From the NCBI GenBank assembly GCA_964576115.1, contig CAZNUA010000007.1, positions 1 through 64,000 of the forward strand: 64,000 nucleotides of DNA, read 5' to 3'. Within the stretch, counting starts at the first letter, position 1. Every line of letters starts with the position of its first letter. This document shows positions 33,581 to 43,038 of the stretch, piece after piece. Position numbers and translations under genes: made by a program. This DNA is from CAYSYY01 sp964576115 [NCBI: uncultured Gemmatimonadota bacterium] (GTDB lineage Bacteria; Blakebacterota; Blakebacteria; Blakebacterales). Below the pieces are notes generated by a model. It ran no database searches and was not told the origin of the DNA. It was given only the letters and a program-made list of their open reading frames with translations.

Positions 33581-35380
33581 ATGACCAGCTCGCACATCAC
33601 TGTCCGCCCGATCCATCTGATTGCCGGCAGTCTGACCGCTGCGATGGTGCTGTTCGGTTCCATCCCGGCCGGTCCCCCTGCCGGAGCCCGAACCTCACCG
33701 CAGGATCTCGACCTCGTCGCCCCGAGCGAGATGCGGGACTTCATCGATCGGTATTCCACCAACCGGGCGGGGCTGCAGCGTTTCTATTCGATCGGTTCCT
33801 CCCCGGTCCGCCTCGACCGGCTCGATCGGTTCTACCGCGAGTGGCGGGAACGCCTCGAGGAAGTGGATTTCACGCCCCTGGACCTGTACGGGCGAATCGA
33901 CTGGCTGCTGATGCGCACCCATCTGGACCGTGAACTCGTCCGGATCGAGCACGAACGGGAACGGCTCGCGGAAGTCGAACCGCTCATGCCGTATGCCGCC
34001 GCGATCATCGAGTTCGAGGAATCCCGCCGGCGCATGGAACCCCTCGATCCCCGCCAGGCTGCCGAACGGCTCAATACAATCACCGAACAGGTCGAGAAAC
34101 TGCAGCAAGCGATGCAGGACAGTCTGCAGGCAGCCGGTCCCGAGGGTGAGTTCTATCTGGGCCAGCCGATCGTGTTGCGGGCGACCCGGATCTCCAACCA
34201 GCTCATCCGCACCCTCAAGAGCTGGTTCGAGTACTTCACGGGGTATCAGCCCATGTTCAACTGGTGGACCAACGATGCCTATGAAAAGGCCGATAAAGCT
34301 CTCAAGGATTATGTGAAATTCTTGCGGGAGAAGGTCCTCGGCGCCAAAGAGGGCGAACCGGAACCGGTCATCGGCGATCCGATCGGGCGCGAGGCCCTGC
34401 TGGACGAACTGGCCTTCGAAATGATCCCCTACACCCCCGAGGAACTGGTCGAACTGGCCTGGGAGGAATACCACTGGTGCGAGAACGAATATAAGCGGGC
34501 GGCCGGCGAGCTGGGCTACGGGGATGACTGGCAGGCCGCGGTGGAGTACGTCAAGACCCTGCATGTGGCGCCGGGACGGCAGGACAGCCTGATCCGCGAA
34601 CTGGCCACCGAAGCCATCCGCTTCCTGGACGAACACGAGCTGGTCACCATCCCCGAGCTGGCCCGGGAAACCTGGCGGATCGAGATGATGAGCGAGGAGA
34701 GCCAGCAGACCACCCCTTACTTCACCTACGGGGGGCAGCGGATCAACGTCTCCTACCCGACCGACAGCATGACCTATGAACAGAAGCTGATGAGCATGCG
34801 GGGCAACAACATCCACTTCTCCCGCGCCACGGTTCAGCACGAACTCATTCCCGGCCATCACCTGCAGGGCTTCGCCGCCGAACGCTACCGCACCTGGCGC
34901 CGGGTTTTCCGGACCGCCTTCCTGGTCGAAGGGTGGGCCCTGCACTGGGAGATGCTGCTCTGGGATCTCGGTTTTCCGCAAAGCCCCGAGAACCGGATCG
35001 GGATGATCTTCTGGAGGATCCACCGGGCCGCCCGGATCATCGTCTCGCTCAAGTTCCACCTCGGCGAGATGACTCCGGAGGAGATGATCGACTTTCTGGT
35101 CGAGCGGGTCGGGCACGAACGCGACGGCGCCACCAGCGAAGTCCGCCGCTATGTGGGCGAAGCCTACGGGCCGCTCTACCAGTGCGCCTATCTGGTCGGC
35201 GGCTGGCAGCTGCGGGCGCTGCACGGCGAGCTGGTCGGATCGGGGCAGATGACGAACCGGGCCTTCCACGACGCCGTCCTGCGTGAAAATTCAATCCCGA
35301 TCGAAATGATCCGGCTCGGCTTGACCGCAGAGACACCGCGCCGCAACTGGCGTCCCGGCTGGCGTTTCAAAGACGACTGA
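33581..35380 (+). CDS. DUF885 family exported hydrolase
   Basis: A 599-residue protein with an N-terminal signal-like segment ('LIAGSLTAAMVLFGSIPAGPPAGA'). The family signature 'HELIPGHH' is at 420-427 and resembles a zinc-peptidase HExxH helix with the second ligand shifted; a distal Glu in 'LVEGWALHWEMLLWDLGF' would complete the metal site. DUF885 proteins are predicted metal-dependent (carboxy)peptidases, mostly uncharacterised. The gene starts 40 bases after the histidine kinase stop; co-transcription is possible. No substrate can be inferred. Confidence 0.85.
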   Translation: MTSSHITVRPIHLIAGSLTAAMVLFGSIPAGPPAGARTSPQDLDLVAPSEMRDFIDRYSTNRAGLQRFYSIGSSPVRLDRLDRFYREWRERLEEVDFTPLDLYGRIDWLLMRTHLDRELVRIEHERERLAEVEPLMPYAAAIIEFEESRRRMEPLDPRQAAERLNTITEQVEKLQQAMQDSLQAAGPEGEFYLGQPIVLRATRISNQLIRTLKSWFEYFTGYQPMFNWWTNDAYEKADKALKDYVKFLREKVLGAKEGEPEPVIGDPIGREALLDELAFEMIPYTPEELVELAWEEYHWCENEYKRAAGELGYGDDWQAAVEYVKTLHVAPGRQDSLIRELATEAIRFLDEHELVTIPELARETWRIEMMSEESQQTTPYFTYGGQRINVSYPTDSMTYEQKLMSMRGNNIHFSRATVQHELIPGHHLQGFAAERYRTWRRVFRTAFLVEGWALHWEMLLWDLGFPQSPENRIGMIFWRIHRAARIIVSLKFHLGEMTPEEMIDFLVERVGHERDGATSEVRRYVGEAYGPLYQCAYLVGGWQLRALHGELVGSGQMTNRAFHDAVLRENSIPIEMIRLGLTAETPRRNWRPGWRFKDD

Positions 35381-35458
35381 AGGTTTCTCCGACAGGCTCC
35401 TGAAGCGCTAAACAGCACCTCCTCCCGTACGTCGGATAGACAGAGAGGAGGTGCGGAT

Positions 35459-36142
35459 ATGGCTACTGTCTGGCGCAACCCTCATTGTGATATCCGGGAA
35501 GAATCCCGCACCGTGACCGAGCAGGCAACGGCGCTCGCTCTGAGCCTGGTCGTTCTGGGCTTTCTGTCGGTGCGCAGCTTCACCGTCCAGGCCTACACCG
35601 GAGCGGGGCGAACCGAATTCATCGACATAGAAGACATTCCCGAAACCGAACAGCTCAAGCGTCCCCCCGCCCCCACCCGGCCCCAGATGCCCGTGGCGAC
35701 CGAATCCGAGGACGTACCCGCCGACGTCACGATCGCCGACACCGATCTCGACCTCGAGGCCGTCATGCCCCCCGATCCCGCCCCGCCCGGCGCCGTGCAG
35801 CGAACCGAGCCCGAGCAGCAATACTGGATGTTCTGGGAAGAACAGCCCGAAGTCATCAAACGGGTACGGCCGAAGTACCCGGAAATCGCCCGCCAGGCCG
35901 AAGTGGAGGGATCGGTGATCGTTAAACTATGGATCAGTGCCAGAGGCGATGTCGACCGGGCTGAAGTCGTCATGGCCGATCCCCCGGGCATCTTCGAACA
36001 GGCCGCCCTCGAAGCCGTGCGGCAGTGGAAGTTCAAACCCGCGAAACAACGGGATATGGCCATTCCGGTGATGATGGCTCAACGGGTCGATTTCGTTTTG
36101 AAGGATCGAATTCCACCCGGATATTTCATACGATCCGGATAA
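35459..36142 (+). CDS. TonB family energy transducer, paralogue 1
   Basis: A 227-residue TonB-like protein. One N-terminal membrane helix (about 22-42) follows a short polar start 'MATVWRNPHCDIREESRTV'. A proline/acid-rich linker includes 'IDIEDIPETEQLKRPPAPTRPQMP' elements. The C-terminal TonB domain (about 145-225) runs from 'RPKYPEIARQAEVEGSVIV' to 'ALEAVRQWKFKPAK'. It should couple proton-motive force to outer-membrane receptors, but no ExbB/ExbD or TonB-dependent receptor gene is in the window. It is 44 bases upstream of a closely related second copy. Confidence 0.88.
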   Translation: MATVWRNPHCDIREESRTVTEQATALALSLVVLGFLSVRSFTVQAYTGAGRTEFIDIEDIPETEQLKRPPAPTRPQMPVATESEDVPADVTIADTDLDLEAVMPPDPAPPGAVQRTEPEQQYWMFWEEQPEVIKRVRPKYPEIARQAEVEGSVIVKLWISARGDVDRAEVVMADPPGIFEQAALEAVRQWKFKPAKQRDMAIPVMMAQRVDFVLKDRIPPGYFIRSG

Positions 36143-36186
36143 ACCGGAACCGCTCCGCCTACGTTTCATTATTGAGCGGGAGGCGG

Positions 36187-36852
36187 ATGACCATGTCGGA
36201 CTGGCGGAACCCGAAATACGATCTGCGTCGTGAGGCGCACCCTGTCTTTGCCCAGGCACTGTCTCTGAGTCTGGCCGTTATCACTCTGCTTTTCCTGACC
36301 AGCCTCTCCTTCGAACCCGCTCCCCGCGAGGGCGGCGGCGATTACGAAATCATCGATATCGAAGAGATCCCCGAGACCAATCAGCTCAGGGCGCCCGCCC
36401 CCCCGACCCGGCCGCAGATGCCCGTACCCACCATGGATGAAGATGTCCCCGAGGATATCACCATCCCCGATACCGATCTGAGTCTGGACATTCCCCTGCC
36501 CTCGGCGCGCCCCGCTCTGGGAGGCGGCCGTAACGGCATCGCCGGATCGGGGGAAAACCGGGTTCATACCGCCTGGGAAGAAGCCCCCATGCTGACCCGG
36601 ATGGTCATGCCCGATTACCCGCCCGACGCCCGCTCGCGGCGACTCGAAGGATTCGTGGAACTGCGCATCGTCGTGGATGCCTCGGGCAACGTGACCGAGG
36701 CCGATGTCGTCCGGGCCGATCCGCCGGGGATCTTCGAGGATAAGGCCATCGAAGCGATCATGAAGTGGAAGTACCGGCCGGCACGGCTGCGCAATGAACC
36801 GGTTTCGGTACGGATCACCCAGACGGTCGAGTTCACCCTGCGGGGACGCTGA
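36187..36852 (+). CDS. TonB family energy transducer, paralogue 2
   Basis: A 221-residue tandem paralogue of the preceding gene. It shares the opening 'NPKYDLRREAHPVF', one membrane helix, the linker elements 'IIDIEEIPETNQLRAPAPPTRP' and 'DTDLSLDIPLPSARP', and a C-terminal TonB fold ('MPDYPPDARSRRLEGFVELRI', 'AIEAIMKWKYRPARLR'). GGGAGG lies just upstream; ATG 36193 is an alternative start two codons in. The two copies likely arose by tandem duplication and then diverged most in the linker tail before the C-terminal domain. Confidence 0.88.
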   Translation: MTMSDWRNPKYDLRREAHPVFAQALSLSLAVITLLFLTSLSFEPAPREGGGDYEIIDIEEIPETNQLRAPAPPTRPQMPVPTMDEDVPEDITIPDTDLSLDIPLPSARPALGGGRNGIAGSGENRVHTAWEEAPMLTRMVMPDYPPDARSRRLEGFVELRIVVDASGNVTEADVVRADPPGIFEDKAIEAIMKWKYRPARLRNEPVSVRITQTVEFTLRGR

Positions 36853-36945
36853 ACCGGCCCACCCCTTTCGCCCTCGCTACAACAGATACCCCTCGATCGT
36901 CCTGACCGGGTGTTCCGCCGCCGGAACTGTACTCCGACCGGTTCC

Positions 36946-37836
36946 TCAGAGAGTCGCGATCACGAGCCCGGCTGCCAGGAAGACATTGGTGGCCAGATTC
37001 CAGGCCACGTTGGCCCCCAGAGCGGGGACCGGAACCGGTTCGCGCGGCGCCGTGAGCGCCCAGCGCACCGGCCCGAGGAGGAGCACCGAAGGGAGCATCG
37101 CCGCCAGAGCCAGGGGCGGCAGCCAGCTTGCAAGCACCGCCGCCAGGATCGAAAGGGGAGTCAGCAGCGCCGCGACGGTATAGACGATCGCCGCCGCCGG
37201 TCGTCCGAGGACGATCACCAGATGGCGGCGTCCGCCGGCCCGGTCGGCATCCTCGTCGGGGAATTCGTTCAGCAGCAGCAGATTGAAAGTCATGAAAAAG
37301 GCCGGCAGACCGGCCGCCACGGCCGCGGTCGGAAGGGTACCGTCCTGCATAGTCGCCACCCCCACCACCGCCAGCCAGCCCAGACCGAGACCGGCTGCGA
37401 CCTCTCCCAGTACCCAGCGGGCCAGGATATCGGAATAGGCCAGGACCAGGATCGCCCCGATCACGATGAAGGGCAGGACAATCATTCCCAGCCGGGTCAG
37501 GAACCAGAGCCCGATGCCGAGCCCGACCGCCGCACAGATCAGACTGTAGACGAACGCCCGACGCCGGCTGAGACGTCCGCCGGGGATGGTCTTGCTCCCC
37601 CCGGAGAAAGGCGTGGGCTCGGTACGATCATCGATGCCGGTCCGGGCGTCGCTGACCTCATTCATGACATTGACGGCGATATGCAGTGCCAGCAGGGCGA
37701 TGAAGGCCAGCACCGTGTGGACCGGGTCGACGTGTCCCTCCCAGGCCGCTGCGGCCGCTCCCGCCGCCGCCAGGGTGACCGGTAGAATCAGAAAGGGCGC
37801 GCGCGACACCCCGGCATAGGCTGCGATCCTCGACAT
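36946..37836 (-). CDS. menA: UbiA/MenA family prenyltransferase
   Basis: A 296-residue membrane protein with about eight to nine helices. The first Asp-rich site is 'NVMNEVSDARTGIDDRTEPTPFSGGSKTI' in its spaced elements (about 61-90) and the second is 'NEFPDEDADRAGGRRHLVI'. The order and spacing fit 1,4-dihydroxy-2-naphthoate prenyltransferase (menaquinone synthesis); a different aromatic acceptor is possible because no other men gene is nearby. AAGGAGG precedes the ATG with ideal spacing. It is convergent with the TonB genes. Confidence 0.78.
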   Translation of the reverse strand: MSRIAAYAGVSRAPFLILPVTLAAAGAAAAAWEGHVDPVHTVLAFIALLALHIAVNVMNEVSDARTGIDDRTEPTPFSGGSKTIPGGRLSRRRAFVYSLICAAVGLGIGLWFLTRLGMIVLPFIVIGAILVLAYSDILARWVLGEVAAGLGLGWLAVVGVATMQDGTLPTAAVAAGLPAFFMTFNLLLLNEFPDEDADRAGGRRHLVIVLGRPAAAIVYTVAALLTPLSILAAVLASWLPPLALAAMLPSVLLLGPVRWALTAPREPVPVPALGANVAWNLATNVFLAAGLVIATL

Positions 37837-38159
37837 TCATCTTCCTCCTTGCCCGCTGCGCCCGCCGTCAGCAGTCCGGTTTGCGTTCAGCATGCTGTGA
37901 CGTGCGATCACAGCCGTCAACAGCGATATCGCCCGCCGCACGATATACATTTCGGACTGCCAAGAATTGTGGCCGGCGGACTCGGCCCGATGTACTTTTC
38001 CCCCCGCCGTCCCCGGGAATCTACCTCGCCGGACAGTCGTCCGGTGACAACCGTCCCCCGCGGTCATCGGGGTCGATTTGAACCTGTCGGGGAGTGGCCG
38101 CTGCTACTACAATACGGGTTCTGAATTCACAAGCCCAGCGACAAGGACGGTACGATCGT
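37837..38159. other. Intergenic region upstream of the V-ATPase operon
   Basis: A 323-base gap between the divergent menA-like gene and the V-type ATPase operon. I see no convincing small gene, tRNA or riboswitch. It contains the palindrome CGATATCG (about 37924-37931) and probably the promoters for both directions. A GTG at 38094 opens the ATPase E frame but lacks a ribosome site and would add 22 unconserved residues. Confidence 0.5.
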
Positions 38160-38762
38160 ATGGACGTTCAGCTAGGCAACCTGATCGAGAAACTCCGGCA
38201 GGAGGGGGTGGAGGAAGCCCGTCGCGCCTCGGAGGAGATGATCGCCGCGGCCCGCACCGAAGCCGACGGCATCCTCGCCGAAGCTCGAGCTGAAGCCGAC
38301 CGGATCCTCGCCGAAGCCCGGGCCGAAGCCGACCGGCTGCAGAGCAACGGCGAGTTGGCCCTGCGGCAGGCGGGCCGTGACGCCGAACTGCTCATGAAGA
38401 GCGAGATCACCGCTCTTTTCGACCGGGTCTTTCAGCGCACGGTCGCCGAGACATTGAAACCGGATGTCCTCACCAGGATGATCACCGAACTCCTGGCGGG
38501 CTGGGATGAGGGTGGCCGGGCCGAGATCGTCCTGAGCGCCGATGACCTCGCGGCTCTCGAGAAACAGCTTTTTGCCGCCGTCGGCGAGGAACTGCAAAAG
38601 ACCGTCACACTGACCCCGTCGGACGAGGTCGCGCACGGGTTCCGGATCGGCCGCGAGGGAGAAAACGCCTGGTACGATTTCACCGACGAGAGCATCGCCG
38701 AAGCTCTGAGACAGTTCCTGCAGCCGCGACTCAAGGAGATCCTGGACGGCACGGATGGATAA
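38160..38762 (+). CDS. ntpE: V-type ATP synthase subunit E
   Basis: A 200-residue peripheral-stalk subunit. The N-terminal third is a long helix with 11-residue repeats ('EARAEADRILA'), and the C-terminal globular part contains 'FRIGREGENAWYDFTDESIAEALRQFLQPRL', typical of subunit E. It connects the catalytic head to subunit I. AAGGA lies about 12 bases upstream of ATG, a weak spacing. The gene overlaps the DUF2764 gene by eight bases. First gene of a seven-gene operon. Confidence 0.88.
   Translation: MDVQLGNLIEKLRQEGVEEARRASEEMIAAARTEADGILAEARAEADRILAEARAEADRLQSNGELALRQAGRDAELLMKSEITALFDRVFQRTVAETLKPDVLTRMITELLAGWDEGGRAEIVLSADDLAALEKQLFAAVGEELQKTVTLTPSDEVAHGFRIGREGENAWYDFTDESIAEALRQFLQPRLKEILDGTDG
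38247..38345 (+). repeat. Three 33-bp repeats encoding hendecads in subunit E
   Basis: Codons 30-62 of ntpE form three 11-residue units (AARTEADGILA, EARAEADRILA, EARAEADRLQS). Eleven-residue periodicity is the mark of right-handed coiled coil, as known for A/V-ATPase peripheral stalks. The DNA is correspondingly repetitive. Confidence 0.75.
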
Positions 38763-39255
38763 GTTCTTCTATCTCATCGCCCAGCTTCCCCGGCTCAGCT
38801 TCGACGACGGGCCGCCGATCTCGATCGAGGTCTTTCTCGAAGAAGCCCGCAAGTGGATGCGCCCGTCCGAATACCGTCTGCTGGCCGGGATCGATCTCTT
38901 CGACACCTCGACCGCGAAAAGCCGGGCTCCCGAGCTGGTCCACGCCTACCGCGTCTTCGAACGGGCCTTCCGCACCGATCTGGCGCAGTGGCGCGAGGCC
39001 GCCCGTGCGGGCGATGAGTACGTCCCCTCAACTTTCTCCCCCGCCCTGGTGCGGGGCGCCGATCCCCTCGCTACCGAACGGAATCTCCTCGAACACCGCT
39101 GGCGGTTCCTCGAGGAACGGGAGGCGGATCACCATTTCGACCTGCAGTTCCTGATCATCTACCACCTGAAACTCCAGATCCTGAGCCGCCTCGCGTCGTT
39201 CGACACCGAGCGGGGCCGGCAGGTGTTCCAGGAAGTGAGCGGGATACGAGAATGA
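38755..39255 (+). CDS. DUF2764 family V-ATPase-associated protein (putative subunit C equivalent)
   Basis: A 166-residue protein opening 'MDKFFYLIAQLPRLSFDD', the start typical of DUF2764, a family found inside V-type ATPase operons of Bacteroidetes, Chlamydiae and spirochaetes between E and A. It is largely helical, with conserved 'LLEHRWRFLEEREADHHFDLQFLIIYHLKLQIL' elements. Its place is where other operons carry subunit C (the neck/torque subunit), so it probably fills that role; this is inference. It overlaps ntpE (8 bases) and ntpA (ATGA). Confidence 0.82.
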   Translation: MDKFFYLIAQLPRLSFDDGPPISIEVFLEEARKWMRPSEYRLLAGIDLFDTSTAKSRAPELVHAYRVFERAFRTDLAQWREAARAGDEYVPSTFSPALVRGADPLATERNLLEHRWRFLEEREADHHFDLQFLIIYHLKLQILSRLASFDTERGRQVFQEVSGIRE

Positions 39256-40979
39256 CGCAACAGACAGGCGTGATCACGGGCATCAACGGCAATATGATCA
39301 CCGTCGAGTTCGAAGGGTCGGTCGCCCAGAACGAGGTGGGTTTCGCCCTGCAGGGCGAGCAGCGGCTCAAGTCCGAGGTGATCCGGATCCAGGGTAACCT
39401 CGCCTTCATGCAGGTGTTCGAGAGCACAAAGGGCCTGGGGATCGGAGACGAGGTGGAGTTCACCAGCGAACTCCTCTCGGTTCAGCTCGGTCCCGGCCTG
39501 CTCGAGCAGATCTACGACGGCCTGCAGAATCCCCTGCCAGAACTGGCCGCCGAGTACGGCTTTTTCCTGCCCAAGGGTATCATTCTCGACGCCCTGGGAG
39601 ACCGGACATGGCACTTCACCCCCCTGGTCGAGACCGGAGCCAGGGTGACCGGCGGCAGCCGTCTCGGACACGTGCCCGAGACCCACTTCACCCACTTCAT
39701 CTTCGTGCCCTTCAATTTGACGGGGGAATGGGAGATCGTTTCGATCGCCGGCGAAGACGACTATTCGGTGCAGGACGTGATCGCAACCGTGCGCGACGAG
39801 CGGGGCGCGACCCGCGAGTTGACGATGCAGTTCGACTGGCCGGTCAAGGTGCCGATCACCACCTACCGGCGCAAACTGATGCCGACCGAACCGCTGACCA
39901 CCAACGTACGCATCATCGACACCTTCTTCCCCGTCGCCAAGGGCGGCACCTACTGCATCCCCGGCCCGTTCGGGGCCGGCAAGACGGTCCTGCAGCAGAT
40001 CACCAGCCGCCACGCCGAGGTGGACGTGGTGGTGATCGCGGCCTGCGGCGAGCGGGCCGGCGAGATCGTCGAAACGATGCGCGAGTTCCCCGAGCTGAGC
40101 GACCCCCGCACCGGGGGACTGCTGATGGAGCGCACCATCATCATCGCCAACACCTCCTCGATGCCGGTGGCGGCCCGGGAAGCCTCGGTCTACACCGCCA
40201 CCACCCTGGGCGAGTACTACCGCCAGATGGGCCTGAATGTCCTGCTTCTGGCCGACTCCACCTCCCGCTGGGCCCAGGCGATGCGCGAGATGTCGGGCCG
40301 GCTCGAGGAGATCCCGGGCGAGGAGGCCTTCCCCGCCTACCTGGAATCCCGGATCGCCCAGTTCTACGAGCGGGCCGGTCTGGTCGAACTCGAGACCGGA
40401 GAGATCGCCAGCCTGACCATCGGAGGAACGGTCAGCCCGGCCGGCGGCAACTTCGAAGAGCCGGTTACCCAGTCGACCCTGAAGGTGGTCGGGGCTTTCC
40501 ACGGTCTGTCGCGCGAGCGCTCCGACGCCCGCCGCTATCCCGCCATCGATCCCCTCGACAGCTGGTCGAAATACACCAGCGCGGTGCCCGCCGGGGATGT
40601 CGCAAAAGCCCGTGATTTTCTGCGCAAGGGCTCGGACGTACACCAGATGATGATGGTCGTGGGCGAGGAAGGCACATCGATCCCCGATTTCGTCATCTAT
40701 CTGAAATCGGAGTTCGTGGACGCGGTCTACCTGCAGCAGAACGCCTTCGATGAAGTGGATGCGGCCACACACCCCGAGCGGCAGGCCCGGGTGATGGCCA
40801 AGATCTGCGCCATCCTCGACCACGAGTTCACTTTCGCGACCAAGGACGAGGCCCGGCGAGCTTTCTATGATCTGCGACAGAAGTTCATCGACTGGAATTA
40901 TGTTCGCATGGAGAGTGAGGATTTCGAGCGGATCGACAAAGAGATCGACACCCTCATCGGAGAGGGGGTGGCGTCATGA
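39252..40979 (+). CDS. ntpA: V-type ATP synthase catalytic subunit A
   Basis: A 575-residue catalytic subunit. Walker A 'GPFGAGKT' is at 238-245 (Lys244), the A-type insertion precedes it, and '[33 protein letters not shown]' elements carry the Walker B region and the family signature. It hydrolyses or makes ATP at the A-B interfaces. The ATG overlaps the upstream stop (ATGA), and its own stop overlaps ntpB (ATGA). Length matches bacterial NtpA. Confidence 0.96.
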   Translation: MTQQTGVITGINGNMITVEFEGSVAQNEVGFALQGEQRLKSEVIRIQGNLAFMQVFESTKGLGIGDEVEFTSELLSVQLGPGLLEQIYDGLQNPLPELAAEYGFFLPKGIILDALGDRTWHFTPLVETGARVTGGSRLGHVPETHFTHFIFVPFNLTGEWEIVSIAGEDDYSVQDVIATVRDERGATRELTMQFDWPVKVPITTYRRKLMPTEPLTTNVRIIDTFFPVAKGGTYCIPGPFGAGKTVLQQITSRHAEVDVVVIAACGERAGEIVETMREFPELSDPRTGGLLMERTIIIANTSSMPVAAREASVYTATTLGEYYRQMGLNVLLLADSTSRWAQAMREMSGRLEEIPGEEAFPAYLESRIAQFYERAGLVELETGEIASLTIGGTVSPAGGNFEEPVTQSTLKVVGAFHGLSRERSDARRYPAIDPLDSWSKYTSAVPAGDVAKARDFLRKGSDVHQMMMVVGEEGTSIPDFVIYLKSEFVDAVYLQQNAFDEVDAATHPERQARVMAKICAILDHEFTFATKDEARRAFYDLRQKFIDWNYVRMESEDFERIDKEIDTLIGEGVAS

Positions 40980-42406
40980 GGCGGGTCTACAACCGGATCC
41001 TGAGCGTTTCGGGTAACGTCATCAGCGTGCGCGCCACCGGAGTGGCCTACGAGGAGCTGGCCGAGATATCGACCTGGCATGGAAAATCGCTGGCTCAGGT
41101 GATCAAGCTCGAGGGTGACCTGGTCTACCTGCAGGTCTTCGCGGGCAGCCGGGGCATCGCCACCGACGCCGAAGTGCGCTTCCTCGGCCACCCCATGCAG
41201 GTCTCCTTTTCCGAGAACATGCTCGGCCGGATCTACAACGGTTCGGGGCAGCCCCGCGATGGCGGCCCTCCCATCACCGAGAACGTGATCGAGATCGCCG
41301 GACCGCCGGTCAACCCGGCCAAGCGCATCATCCCGAAGCGGATGATCCGCACCAACATCCCGATGATCGACGTCTTCAACTCGCTGGTGGCCTCGCAGAA
41401 ACTGCCCATCTTTTCGGTCTCGGGCGAGCCCTACAACGAACTGCTGGCCCGGATCGCCCTGCAGGCCGAGGTGGATATGATCATCCTCGGGGGAATCGGC
41501 CTGAAATTCGACCAGTACATGTACTTCCGCAACACCCTCGAAGAGGGCGGTGCCCTGGGCCGGTCGATATTCTTCATCCATACCGCCGACGAACCGGTCG
41601 TCGAGGGGCTCATGGTGCCCGACCTGGCCCTGGCCGTGGCCGAGAAATTCGCCCTGCAGGGCAAAGAGGTTCTCTGTCTGCTGACCGACATGACCAACTT
41701 CTCCGACGCCCTGAAGGAAATCGCCATCACCATGGAGCAGGTCCCCTCGAACCGGGGCTACCCGGGCGACCTCTACAGCCAGCTCGCCTCGCGGTACGAG
41801 AAGGCGGTCGACTTCGAGGGTGCGGGCGCCATCACCACCCTGGCCGTGACGACCATGCCCGGCGACGATGTCACCCACCCGGTGCCCGACAATACCGGCT
41901 ACATCACCGAGGGGCAGTTCTACCTGCGCAACGGCCGGATCGAGCCCTTCGGCAGCCTGAGCCGACTCAAGCAGCAGGTCAACGACGCCACCCGTCCCGA
42001 CCACCGGGCCATCATGGACGGCATGATCCGCCTCTACGCCTCCTACAAGGAGACCGAAGAGAAACGGGCCATGGGATTCCGCATGAGCAGCTGGGACGAT
42101 AAACTGCTCAAGTACGGTGGGATGTTCGAATCGGGAATGATGGACCTGAGTGTGAATATCCCGCTCGAAGAAGCCCTCGACCGCGGCTGGAAGATCCTGG
42201 CCGAGTGCTTCACTTCCGAGGAGACCGGGTTGCGTTCGGAGCTGATCAAGGAGTACTGGCCCGAAGAGATGACTGTCACAACCGGAGATGAAGACGCGGA
42301 AACCGCGGCCGAACCTCCGCCCGACTCCGGCGCGGCCCAAAGTGCGGATGAGAGCGAAGAGGAATCCGGACATCAATCCGCCGATGAGGAACCGGACGAG
42401 GCCTGA
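40976..42406 (+). CDS. ntpB: V-type ATP synthase subunit B
   Basis: A 476-residue non-catalytic head subunit. Signature regions are '[17 protein letters not shown]', '[26 protein letters not shown]', '[19 protein letters not shown]' (no Walker A Lys, as expected) and '[20 protein letters not shown]'. A 45-residue acidic tail rich in Glu, Asp, Ala and Pro follows the usual C-terminus ('[20 protein letters not shown]'), longer than common. It overlaps ntpA by four bases and precedes ntpD by 17 bases. Confidence 0.95.
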   Translation: MRRVYNRILSVSGNVISVRATGVAYEELAEISTWHGKSLAQVIKLEGDLVYLQVFAGSRGIATDAEVRFLGHPMQVSFSENMLGRIYNGSGQPRDGGPPITENVIEIAGPPVNPAKRIIPKRMIRTNIPMIDVFNSLVASQKLPIFSVSGEPYNELLARIALQAEVDMIILGGIGLKFDQYMYFRNTLEEGGALGRSIFFIHTADEPVVEGLMVPDLALAVAEKFALQGKEVLCLLTDMTNFSDALKEIAITMEQVPSNRGYPGDLYSQLASRYEKAVDFEGAGAITTLAVTTMPGDDVTHPVPDNTGYITEGQFYLRNGRIEPFGSLSRLKQQVNDATRPDHRAIMDGMIRLYASYKETEEKRAMGFRMSSWDDKLLKYGGMFESGMMDLSVNIPLEEALDRGWKILAECFTSEETGLRSELIKEYWPEEMTVTTGDEDAETAAEPPPDSGAAQSADESEEESGHQSADEEPDEA

Positions 42407-42423
42407 ACCGACGCGAATCAACG

Positions 42424-43038
42424 ATGCCGAAAGTCCGCCTGACAAAGAACGAGCTCAAGAAGCAGAAGGATGACCTGAAACGGTTCACCCGCTATCTGCC
42501 CACGCTCGAACTGAAGAAAAAGCAGCTCCTGCAGGAGATCAGGAAAATCCAGCAGGACGTACAGCGGACCGAGACGGTTATCCGGATGACCGAGCGCGAG
42601 GTCGAGGAGTGGGCGGGTGTATTCGCCGACGAGGTGGACCTGCGCGAATACCTGAAGATCGGCACCGTCGTCACCGGCGAGGGAAACATCGCCGGCATCG
42701 ACATCCCTGTCTTCGAGGACGTGGTCTTCGAGGATATCCGGTACGATTTCTTCACCGTACCGTTCTGGGTCGATGCCGCCCTGGCCGTCGTCAGGAACCA
42801 GATCAAACGGGGCATCGAACTCGAGATTCTGGCCGAACAGGAGCGGATCGTCCGCGAGGAGCTGCGCATCACCATCCAGCGGATCAAGCTCTTCGAGGAA
42901 GTGAAGATCCCCGACGCCCGGGAGAACATCAGGAAGATCCGGATCTTTCTCGGCGACCAGCAGACGGCCGAAGTCGTACGCGGCAAGATCGCCAAGACCA
43001 AGGTCGAACGAAAGCGGGAGGCACAGGGAATCGCATGA
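42424..43038 (+). CDS. ntpD: V-type ATP synthase subunit D (central rotor)
   Basis: A 204-residue rotor-shaft subunit. The start 'MPKVRLTKNELKKQKDDLKRF' and the C-terminal antiparallel coiled coil ('RTTIQRIKLFEEVKIPDARENIRKI'-like) are typical of subunit D. The middle segment (about 75-125) is the less conserved globular part. No gene for subunit F, the usual D partner, is present in the operon. The stop overlaps ntpI as ATGA. Confidence 0.92.
   Translation: MPKVRLTKNELKKQKDDLKRFTRYLPTLELKKKQLLQEIRKIQQDVQRTETVIRMTEREVEEWAGVFADEVDLREYLKIGTVVTGEGNIAGIDIPVFEDVVFEDIRYDFFTVPFWVDAALAVVRNQIKRGIELEILAEQERIVREELRITIQRIKLFEEVKIPDARENIRKIRIFLGDQQTAEVVRGKIAKTKVERKREAQGIA

Noticed and set aside
38094-38159. 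Longer V-ATPase subunit E starting at GTG 38094
   Set aside because: No ribosome site, and the extra 22 residues do not resemble subunit E; ATG 38160 begins at the conserved helix.
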